Assembly: GCA_000818945.1 (NCBI GenBank)
Contig: KN805392.1
Location: forward strand, 471,520-535,519
DNA from: Schizochytrium sp. CCTCC M209059
Taxonomy: Eukaryota > Sar > Bigyra > Thraustochytrida > Thraustochytriidae
Reading direction: 5' to 3'
Length of the DNA stretch: 64,000 nucleotides
Numbering within the stretch: position 1 is the first letter of the stretch; every line of letters starts with the position of its first letter. Shown here piece by piece: positions 20,501-27,489 of this stretch. The translations under genes were made by a program, and so were the position numbers. Below the pieces are notes generated by a model that ran no database searches, was not told the origin of the DNA, and saw only the letters and a list, made by a program, of their open reading frames with translations.

Positions 20501-20853
20501 ACTCAATTTTGGACCAAACTTCCGGCGTACGAATCCTCGTTACCTCGGAAAATCCGCTGCATTTGGGACACACGCTCAATGTGAACGTGGTCAACTACCA
20601 GCTGCAGCCCCTGCATGCGGGTGATGCCGCATTGCTCTTTGTTCGTCACCTCAAGCGGAGGATCATTGTTCGGAGCAACCAGGACTCAGATGTGGTGCAG
20701 CGTGAGGCTACGCTGCAGGAGGTTGCGCAGCACGCTGTTGTGAGTAGCTGCGAGGGCAATCCGCGGGAGATCATTCACCTTGCGAGTGATCTTTCGTCCA
20801 ACCTTGTGGGTCCGGACCTCGACCTCGATGCTTCGCTTGCGGCGTCGCTCTAA
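17572..20853 (+). CDS. Predicted single-pass receptor: signal peptide, galactose-binding-like region, EGF, TM, CHAT protease, STAND/NB-ARC-like NTPase
   Basis: 1093 residues from ATG 17572 (AAAATGGC context). Residues 1-45: poly-Asn, basic stretch, then a signal peptide (ALVVLLATMLTGTAAGG). About 120-265: F5/8C/galactose-binding-like sequence (YIIMDLEKLYYVDHISF, SYLRIQRLSF, VQDLRVFGAE). About 272-305: EGF (CSGHGTC..CLCDFGYGGAAC). About 309-333: TM, then RRRR. About 467-683: CHAT peptidase of the caspase fold, with catalytic-type His561 (HFSGH) and Cys608 (LNACNS). About 725-1075: NTPase module with P-loop EAEGAGKT (Lys756), Walker B LIVLDD (Asp964/965), VRILVTSEN, PLHAGDAALLF and CEGNPREI. 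The P-loop lacks the usual first Gly. An acidic about 120-residue insert lies between Walker A and B. No LRR, WD or TPR tail follows. Inferred role: surface sensing linked to caspase-like proteolysis. Confidence 0.88.
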   Translation: MAANNNNNNNNSSNKKRTRSPSKRTWASTAALVVLLATMLTGTAAGGARSASAPASSTTHEHKEVVGAPAASPMAGTLYHLSYTAGGQDSWEQAHSVSLSPTPLGSSFARASNIVYETDDGRDDPAEFLPNVVMNKTCLQSSSSSSAGTFCRLTEDQQVIATASEDSPYIIMDLEKLYYVDHISFGVNVDHVSEQNKLLVWCSKEPKVEPIADVSGLPFSWQKIVLQDSQSLSMHVHSPCSYLRIQRLSFGQLKVQDLRVFGAEIKNPESMGCMAGHSGALCSGHGTCADSQCLCDFGYGGAACESFLLSKVVFSSIQATALVAVFVYMTVYYRRRRSSSSSSNASGSRVMPPGAGDLSVFGAEQDLDEADVSTCMVSKFGVLTKRSISAESMSASRTPAGNSVRPNESLHAPIHPAHPIRSVSGSSFALSTDQGCTSSLLPSLAPVSSSGPSAADFQQPQQQLQQEGVLHLLFASPLIMTGKEGSSNAENTVNGRHFRPVQGLDIKREYAMLRRSLRAAALSSNGSARSEVPVTVSCATVESFHSLMTLGNARCLHFSGHCTKNFIAFEDAAGQLHSVSMETLRGLLRSTVTRQSFKTLRLVVLNACNSDAAAREFVLAGVEHVIAYRKRVRDQVAAVFTRSFYLALACGRTVRDAFESAREAVQSSPSFAEEDMDAFVLLPENSSHREVIWKPSVQERKQVSRSWPLSDTMCALPPLCEEFLGRHAAMWTVLRHLTQDRRRLVAVHSEAEGAGKTQLVLAVAHHLHQRRSATVMRDGIFYVKGVHHRTQGASNSSDAQITEMASLVDELWDAMYPLLSAETPAEQTMQRSMSSSQPSVASFDADLELLGFEETDSDLDDMEFSPHFYADRRAVSRATIEATEPLLSADLDLFSDEEEAESFKEDAEDKYKKEEAAGRSGDATSSQRQKRLALNVLRRRAVAKVDLLARALAQHSARCLIVLDDFRESPLTMSVLHSILDQTSGVRILVTSENPLHLGHTLNVNVVNYQLQPLHAGDAALLFVRHLKRRIIVRSNQDSDVVQREATLQEVAQHAVVSSCEGNPREIIHLASDLSSNLVGPDLDLDASLAASL

Positions 20854-21671
20854 TTTTTCCAATACTCTTTTCATAAATGATTGTAGTATATTACTATTAC
20901 TATTTATCAACAGGAATCAACTTTCAAAGCTTCTCGGGCTGCGCGCTTCTCGTTCTTGGAGCAGCTGTAGCACCTGCCACAATTGACGGCGTTGGCGACG
21001 AGCTCGTTTTCCACAGCAACTGCGATGACCATCATCAGTCACCATCAGAATCACCATTAGCCACCATCTATAATTTGGTGTTGGCCGAGAAATGTCGAGG
21101 AGTCTGGCGCTATCTACGAGCCAAGTGGACAAGCAGTCATCGGCTATGTATCGTTCCCGCAACGAGATATCATGGCCGCGGTGGCCGGCCATCCATCCGT
21201 CCGTCCTTTCCCAAATCTGGCTTTTCCGCACAGGACATTTCCGCGGCCGCCACCAGGCTCCGTCCGTGTCGGCCGGCCGGCCCTGGCCGGTCGTCCACAA
21301 TGGTCGACACAAGCCTGCTCTGCATTGCTCTGCACAAAGCAGACTCTGCTTCCCTCTGCTTCCCTCTGCTTTATTCTGCTCTGCTGAACTAGCTTCCAGT
21401 CTGCCTGGTGGCGTCCCCGAGCAAATTCTTGTGTACTTGGTTCAGTTCGTTCGTTCGTTACTTGCCTCCGAGTCGATTGCTGTGTATGGACGGCGTCCGC
21501 GCCGTCGCTAACGCTACTACGGCCGTCGATGTCTTCCCCGAGCAACCGGCCGGGACGCATCCCCCCCCCGGCGTCCCGCACTTTGGTGGACTAGCTTCCC
21601 GCAGCATTCCCGGCGAAGCAGCTAGCTTCCCGGTCACTCCTGGCCATCGTCCATTCCTGCGACCTTGATGG

Positions 21672-21672
<1 letters not shown>

Positions 21673-21708
<36 letters not shown>
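21673..21708 (+). repeat. (CAG)12 tract
   Basis: Twelve uninterrupted CAG triplets in intergenic DNA. Confidence 0.95.
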
Positions 21709-21711
<3 letters not shown>

Positions 21712-22350
21712 GTCAGTGAAGCACCAGTCTTGCCTGCTGCCCTGCTAGCCACATCTCATGGATAATGGCACGGTTATCGTTGTTCCTGAGAATCTTTTAA
21801 GGCTGGTGGTTGCTGGGCCGTCATCAGCCAACTGGCTGGCCGGCCGCAGATGCCGCGTCGCTCGTGCAGAATGGCTAGTCCGCCAGCTGCCGGTGCTCGT
21901 CATCGGCCTCGCTCCCAGACAGCCAAATCCCTCCTCCAAGCAGAGTCACTCGTGAGGTGAGGTGAGGTCGCAGTATCAATCTGCCTTCGTCCGGGACGAT
22001 CGCGCGTCCACACTTGCGTCCGGGCCGAGCTCGGGAGCTCAGGAGCTCGCTCGGCAGCCCCCGCCAACGCCTGCGCCCCCGCAGACGGCGTCGCGAGGGC
22101 CGGCGCTCGTGCGTCGCGAGGTCCGCCCGTGGCCGCTGCCACCATGGCCACTGGCCGCGCGCCTTGCCTCGGCCGATCTCGTCGCGCTGCCCCGCGACGA
22201 CTCATTGGCGGCCACAGCGACGAGGCGCGGCCCAGCTGTGGGAGCGCGGTGTGCAGGGCGCCGCCTCGGAGGGTTGGGGGGAGAAGGCGGGCAAGCAGCG
22301 GCTGCGCAACCCGAAACGGCTCGGGACGCTTCGCTGGGACGCGCGGGGAC

Positions 22351-22360
22351 NNNNNNNNNN
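22351..22360. other. Assembly gap (10 N)
   Basis: Ten unknown bases in a very GC-rich segment. True length unknown. Confidence 0.99.
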
Positions 22361-22620
22361 GCCGCGGGACGCGCGCGCGGGCGGGCGAGGAAAGCCGGAG
22401 CGGGGTGCGGGCGGCGCGTTCAGGGCGGCTGCGCGGGGCGGCGGCGGCGGGGGTCTCGGGAAAGCAAACCCGCAACCTCGAAAGCAAAACCAAAAGCCAA
22501 AGAAAACCAAAGAAAGCCCAAAGCACCAAAAGCAAGCCAAGCAAAGCACCAAAAGCGCCCCAAGCCGTGCCCCAAGCCGTACCCCAAGCCGTACCCCAAG
22601 CAGACTTTTATCAGGAGAAG

Positions 22621-22968
22621 ATGATGCAGAACAGCATGCGCATGGCCGCCGCCCGCGTGAGCGGCAGGAGGATGATGTCGGAGGTGCCGCACCTCAAGTT
22701 CCCCGCCGGCCAGAGCGAGGGCGGCCACGCCCGCTTCGTGGTGAACCAGCCGACGGCGATCCGCGAGAAGATGATGTTCTTCAAGGCGCCCGAGGTGTGG
22801 CCGCTCGTGGCCGCCGTCGGCTTCGCCGTGTGCATCGGCACGTGGAAGACCGCCCACATGGACATGAAGCCGAGCGAGGGCCCGTGGAAGACCTTCTTCG
22901 GCGCCAACAACCGCGAGGTCCTCGGCATCACCCCCTCGGACGCCAAGCTCGAGTACAAGAAGGAGTAG
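22621..22968 (+). CDS. Small inner-membrane protein, copy A (possibly MLRQ/NDUFA4-B12D-like)
   Basis: 115 residues. The N terminus is basic and Ser/Arg/Met-rich, like a mitochondrial presequence (MRMAAARVSGRRMMSEV). One hydrophobic segment follows, PEVWPLVAAVGFAVCIGTWK (about residues 57-76), then a conserved soluble tail (FFGANNREVLGI, KLEYKK). The PE-x-x-PL start of the membrane helix resembles the MLRQ/NDUFA4/B12D respiratory subunits, but the tail is different, so family assignment is tentative. A paralogue lies 1.1 kb downstream on the same strand with about 65-70% identity by eye, which strongly supports coding. The ATG is chosen because upstream sequence is repeat-derived and next to an assembly gap. 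Confidence 0.75.
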   Translation: MMQNSMRMAAARVSGRRMMSEVPHLKFPAGQSEGGHARFVVNQPTAIREKMMFFKAPEVWPLVAAVGFAVCIGTWKTAHMDMKPSEGPWKTFFGANNREVLGITPSDAKLEYKKE

Positions 22969-23313
22969 ACACGCGCAACGAAGCCGCTAGCGAGAGCTTG
23001 CTGCCCGCCTCGCCTCGTCCTGTAAACCTTTGATAATATTTGTACTGTTTCATCCCGCGCGCTGCTCTCTCTCCTTCTCCTTTCTTGTGCAAGCAGAGCG
23101 CCATCCAGGACTTCTGCTGGCTGCCGTCGGTGGCCGATGCATTCAGATGTAGCGCGCGGGGACCTCTTGCATTTCTTCGAAGCGAAAGAGCCAATCATCT
23201 TTTACCCCTTTCTTTACACCAGCACAGCCCAGCACAGCCCAGCGCAGCCTAGCATAGCCCAGCACAGCCCATCCTCCCTCGCAAATCGCGTTATGCCCGC
23301 CGACGCCACCACC

Positions 23314-23345
<32 letters not shown>

Positions 23346-24075
23346 AATGTCCGCAGCCGCACGGAATTGATAGTGATGATGCTCGCTCGCACAGGCTTGA
23401 TGAACGATGCCCGCACGCGCGGCATTTACGCGCGCGGGGAATTGTCAATAATGTTCGTACGGAACAGAATGCACAGCGAAAGCTTCGCGTGCTCAAAGTC
23501 CCGGCCGCTGAAATCGTCGTCGATGTCCACTCCGCTCGGAGTAGACGTGCGCGGGAAAGATGCGCAGCAAATATCCGCGTGCTCAAAGTCCCGGCCGCCG
23601 CCGCCGCGTAGCACCCCGGCCTTTCCGTAAATAACGCGTGGATTTCGCGGCCATCAGCGCCTAGTCACTCTGGCAAAATCTCCGAACACAGCTCCCGTCA
23701 TTTTTCCCGCGACCCCGCGCCCTGGATTGGACGCCCGAGCGAGGCGAACGCGCAGGCAAGAAGCAAGCAAGCAGGCGCGCAAGAAGGAGGAGGGAGGCAG
23801 GCGCGAGCGCCAGGACGCCGGCGTTGAAGAGGAGACGAGAGCGCATGAATTCCTGCACGCCACCGCGAAAAAGGACATTTAGAATAATCTCCGAACCGGG
23901 AAAAAATGGCACGATAATCCCGCTCGCAAAATCCGACGACGACGAGGGCGACGAGGTCCATGAAGCAAATCCAAAACGTGAAGAAGAGCGAGCAAGCAAG
24001 CGAGCAAGCAAGCAAGCAAGCAGGTAAAGGAAGAGAAAGCAAGGACGAAATACACAAGACTCGAAAAGAAGAAAG
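22969..24075. other. Spacer between the duplicated small genes
   Basis: Contains AGCACAGCCC repeats (23220-23270), an ATG/ATC triplet run (23313-23345), two exact copies of a 23-bp segment 90 bp apart, and AGCAAGCAAG runs (24000-24022) just before copy B. No gene seen. Confidence 0.5.
23486..23598 (+). repeat. 23-bp direct repeat, copies 90 bp apart
   Basis: The segment starting CGCGTGCTCAAAGTCCCGG occurs at 23486-23508 and 23576-23598 without mismatch. The sequence between contains a short palindrome (TCCGCTCGGA). Confidence 0.8.
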
Positions 24076-24429
24076 ATGCTGGGAGCCAGGCTGCACACAG
24101 TGGCGCGCGCGACGTCAAAGAGGATGATGTCGACCGCCAAGGCGCCCCAAATGAGATTCCCGCTCGGCCAGAGCGAGGGAGGCCATGCCAAATTCGTCGT
24201 GGACCAGCCCATGAAGATTCGTGAGGACATGCTCTTCATGAAGAAACCCGAGGTCTGGCCGCTCGTAGCCGCTATTGCCTTCGCTGGCATCATTGGCACC
24301 TGGAAGATTGCCACGCTCGACATGGAACCCAGTCAAGGACCCATCAAAGCCTTTTTCGGTGCTAACAACCGCGAGGTTCTCGGTATCAAGCCCTCCGACA
24401 GCAAGCTCGAATACAAAAAGGATGCCTAG
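24076..24429 (+). CDS. Small inner-membrane protein, copy B (paralogue of the 22621 gene)
   Basis: 117 residues. It has the same plan as copy A: presequence-like N terminus (MLGARLHTVARATSKRMMS), shared GQSEGGHAKFVV and IRE..M.F segments, one membrane helix (PEVWPLVAAIAFAGIIGTWK) and the conserved tail FFGANNREVLGI. Codon use is less GC-biased than copy A, so the duplication is not recent or the copies have drifted apart. An AATAAA signal lies at 24503-24508. Predicted mitochondrial inner membrane, possibly an MLRQ-type respiratory subunit. Confidence 0.8.
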   Translation: MLGARLHTVARATSKRMMSTAKAPQMRFPLGQSEGGHAKFVVDQPMKIREDMLFMKKPEVWPLVAAIAFAGIIGTWKIATLDMEPSQGPIKAFFGANNREVLGIKPSDSKLEYKKDA

Positions 24430-24502
24430 AGCCATGCCTTCCACCGGTCTTGAGAGACCAGACCGGTCGTCATGTGTAGTAATATTGTAGTGACGTACAT
24501 TC

Positions 24503-24508
24503 AATAAA
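24503..24508 (+). terminator. AATAAA polyadenylation signal of copy B
   Basis: AATAAA 74 bp after the stop of copy B, before the convergent PHD gene. Confidence 0.6.
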
Positions 24509-24564
24509 TATCAACATTTCCTCAACGAGTTCGTTCGTCAAAATCGATCAAACTCTTTCTTTCT

Positions 24565-26490
24565 CTACTCAAAGTATCCAAGAGTTCCAATGCCCTCCCA
24601 CGCCGTCGACGTGGTCGCGAAATAGTCGTCAGCGCCATCGTCCACATACGAGGACTCATTTCTGTACAGTGCGTCTTTATTTTCGAGAAACCAAGCGTTC
24701 CTACGCGCTTCTTCACGCTCTGCGCTTCCATCCGGGACGAGATCGGCCACGCGAAGATCCCTCATGGTAAACTTGCGTTCCGGCATCATAGGCCTTCCCA
24801 GAATGCGCATGCGATCTCGCCGCATTGACAAGTTCGGCATGCACGCAGTCATCGACACCGTCGTTGAGGCACTTTTACTTGCTTGCCGAGCAAGAAAAGG
24901 TGAGGTGCTGCTGCGTTTCTTTGCCAGGGCCGCAGCGGCAAGTCGCTCTTTCAGGCTCTGTGGTCGTGGTGGGGGCACATATGGCCCAGTCGGAGGGTCT
25001 GCTTGAGCTCGTAGAGCTTGCGTCCTCGGCATCGTATGAAGAACTCTATGAAGTTGCGCTGTCCCGGCAACAAAGGCCGCCCCTTGAAGGTCCGCTTTCA
25101 CAGCGCCTTCATCCGCCATTTGAAGTTGCGCTTTCGCGTCACGCGCGCCCGGTGTTTCTTTTGTAAAGGGCGAAGCTTTGGCTTTGGCAGACAAATTCGC
25201 TTTCTTCTTTTTTTTGGTCGCGGTCTTGCCTGGGGCGCTCCGTCCTTTCTTGTTCCACGTAGCCTGGGGGGTCTCGGTCTTTACTTTGCTTGGCGCTTTC
25301 TCAAGGTCGAGCATCTTGTTTTTGGCCGTCTCCGCTCGTGCCTGGTTCAACACTAGGTGGCGAGTGCCAACAAGTGGCGACTTTAAGACTTTTTCACGTG
25401 CTTCATGACGCACTGCTGATGCAGAAGCTTGAGTCGCCACATGCGTGGACGTCTTGCAGCCTTGCTCCTTGGGCGCGAATGACTCCAACTTAATATGGCG
25501 AATCGGCTCTACTGATGGCAGCGTTGAGCCGTTGACGCGTCTCATTGTACAGGCGACACATAGCCAACGATCGAAGGGCGGATCAGCATCTGCGCAAATG
25601 GCGTGCAAGGTCACTTTACAGTTCCCACAGACAAGAAGGGGACTTTGTGCAGGAGGCTCGGCGCAAATACCGCACAGGGGTCCCTTCCAAGGGTTGCTTG
25701 AAGAGATGCCTGAGGCCGCCTTTGATGGGCGAATCCGCGGCGATGTCAGTCCCGGAATTGAAAGATCGACGCTGTCAGGTGAGCCAGGGATCTTCATCGC
25801 ATTATCGCTGTCTTTCCAAGCATTCGACATTCTCGAAACTGATGGTCGTGCACGCGGCGTGGTCAGCCCCGGAATCGAGAGATCGACGCTGTCAGGAGAG
25901 TCAGGGATCTTCATCGAATCGTCGCTGTCTTTCCAGGTATTCGACATCTTCGAGATTGTCGGCCTTGATGGGCTTGCACGCGGCGTGGTCAGTCCCGGAA
26001 TCGAAAGATCGACGCTCTCGGGAGAATCAGGAATATCAAGACACAGGGCCTCCATGCGAGTCTTTCGAACTTCATGGTCAGTCTCTCGCAGCTTTTTGGG
26101 CGGACTATCTCGCTGCATCATGAAGCGGCGGCAGCGTCGCCTCTTGTTGACCCCGGCCAAAGGGCTCGAGGGTGGGGCCATGACGCCAGTACACTCTGGA
26201 CTCGGTGGCGGGGCCATGACACCGCTGGGTTTGGGCAAAGGTGAAGAGGGCGGCTCTTTGCAGGTCGAGGAAACTCCTGCTTCATCGAGACAGAGCACCG
26301 CACTGTCGAGCCGAACGGGTTTCATGCGTGGCATATTTGAGCATAGATTTTCGCATCTCACCACTTCACCATTATTCAAAAGCCTTTGCGTGCTATCCTG
26401 ACCATCCGCGACGGCCGCGAGCAGCGAATCCCGGCTTCTTTCGTCGTCGGACACGAGGTCCACGACGTCTGCCACGATGGCAGGCGCCAT
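24565..26490 (-). CDS. PHD-finger protein with SUMO-interacting motif and three internal repeats
   Basis: 641 residues from ATG 26490. The N terminus has VVDLVSDDE, a textbook SUMO-interacting motif (hydrophobic core plus acidic flank). About residues 150-265 hold three tandem about 40-residue repeats, each with SVDLSIPGLTTPR followed by a WKDS/WKG end. Directly after comes a C4HC3 PHD finger (CGICAEPP..CGNCKVTLHAIC..WLCVAC, about 272-315). The C-terminal half is basic and low-complexity, including KKKKKAN, and the last 60 residues are acidic. The protein is nuclear by inference, a histone-tail or SUMO-dependent chromatin factor. It is divergently paired with the SET-domain gene, about 1 kb between starts. 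No catalytic domain seen. Confidence 0.8.
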   Translation of the reverse strand: MAPAIVADVVDLVSDDERSRDSLLAAVADGQDSTQRLLNNGEVVRCENLCSNMPRMKPVRLDSAVLCLDEAGVSSTCKEPPSSPLPKPSGVMAPPPSPECTGVMAPPSSPLAGVNKRRRCRRFMMQRDSPPKKLRETDHEVRKTRMEALCLDIPDSPESVDLSIPGLTTPRASPSRPTISKMSNTWKDSDDSMKIPDSPDSVDLSIPGLTTPRARPSVSRMSNAWKDSDNAMKIPGSPDSVDLSIPGLTSPRIRPSKAASGISSSNPWKGPLCGICAEPPAQSPLLVCGNCKVTLHAICADADPPFDRWLCVACTMRRVNGSTLPSVEPIRHIKLESFAPKEQGCKTSTHVATQASASAVRHEAREKVLKSPLVGTRHLVLNQARAETAKNKMLDLEKAPSKVKTETPQATWNKKGRSAPGKTATKKKKKANLSAKAKASPFTKETPGARDAKAQLQMADEGAVKADLQGAAFVAGTAQLHRVLHTMPRTQALRAQADPPTGPYVPPPRPQSLKERLAAAALAKKRSSTSPFLARQASKSASTTVSMTACMPNLSMRRDRMRILGRPMMPERKFTMRDLRVADLVPDGSAEREEARRNAWFLENKDALYRNESSYVDDGADDYFATTSTAWEGIGTLGYFE

Positions 26491-27298
26491 GGCGTCGTCC
26501 CTTGCACTTTTTCTTTCTTCTTACAGCTCTTCTCAGCTTGCGCGCTGCGCAGGACAAAAGAGTGAGTGTTCTTGTGCAGAGGAAAAGCGCAACTTTCTCG
26601 TGCAAGGCAAGGCTTACGCGTGCGTGCCAGAAGCACGACCAAGAGGATGCGGCGCGCAGGCTCAATGCTTAGCTCGTGTCCGGGGTCACGCGACGAGGGT
26701 GCCTCGTATCGTTAGAAGGAGACGTGCCGCGGTCTGCGCAACGAATTATTGCTTGCTCACCTGACCGCCGTGGGAAAAATCTGGACCTCGCAGAATCGAT
26801 GCCAATCTGGGGTTTGGACTACGTGAGCAAGGTCTTGCGAGGACCGTGCTGGGTCGCGAGATGAGCTTACACATAAGACAAGTAAATGTTGACGTTGTGG
26901 ACGAGGTGTAATGTTCGTTTAATGCAGAGATTTTTGTGAGCGTCTGTGATGTTCACTTCGCGACACTTTTGCCGATGCAAGGCAAGCTTTGACCTTGTCC
27001 ATGGTCAGCAGAAAAGCACCATAATGCATCACCCTCGTGGACCACACTATGCTATCAGCCATCTTGGGTCCAGCCTCGGTATTTTTCCAAGTCAAACGAC
27101 AAAAGCGCAAAAAAGCTTCACTCTTCCTCTACCTGACACGCAAGGTAAAATCACCATCATCAAGAGCATCACCATCACCATCAAAAACATCATTGTCCAA
27201 TCATCATCAGCAAAATCATGAGCCAGAAGCATCGGCCCAGAGCATCAGCTCAAAGCAGCTTACCGGTCGTACGAGCCAAAGGGCAAAGAAGCCTTTGC

Positions 27299-27339
<41 letters not shown>

Positions 27340-27489
27340 AAGAAGGTGCTGCTCAACGCCCGGCGCGGGGAAAAAAAGAGTTGCGCGGTTGGCCGGCGCG
27401 ACAGAGCGGAGAAGAAACTCTGCGCGCCCGGCGAGCGCGCGGCCGGCAGAAGGCCGGCAGAAGGCCCCGCGTCGGCGCGCGGCGGGGCG
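26491..27489. promoter_or_regulatory. Shared divergent 5' region of the PHD and PHD-SET genes
   Basis: About 1 kb between two start codons facing away from each other. It contains a (GA)n run (27304-27337) in the probable 5' UTR of the SET gene and CATCACCATCA-type repeats (27150-27215). No TATA box recognised. Use as a bidirectional promoter is inferred from geometry. Confidence 0.45.
27304..27337 (+). repeat. (GA)n dinucleotide run
   Basis: About 17 uninterrupted GA units in the 5' flank of the SET gene. Confidence 0.95.

Larger units (their letters stand above)
20854..22620. other. Non-coding interval with CAG tract and assembly gap
   Basis: Contains CTCTGCTTCCCTCTG-type repeats (21340-21375), a 12-copy CAG tract (21673-21708), a 10-N gap (22351-22360) and a run of CCAAGCCGTACC repeats (22560-22600). 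The open frame entering the next gene from upstream is low-complexity. Confidence 0.5.

Noticed and set aside
22129..22620. Upstream in-frame extension of the small membrane protein gene
   Set aside because: Crosses an assembly gap and consists of Lys/Pro/Ser repeat sequence; the presequence-like start at 22621 explains the protein better.
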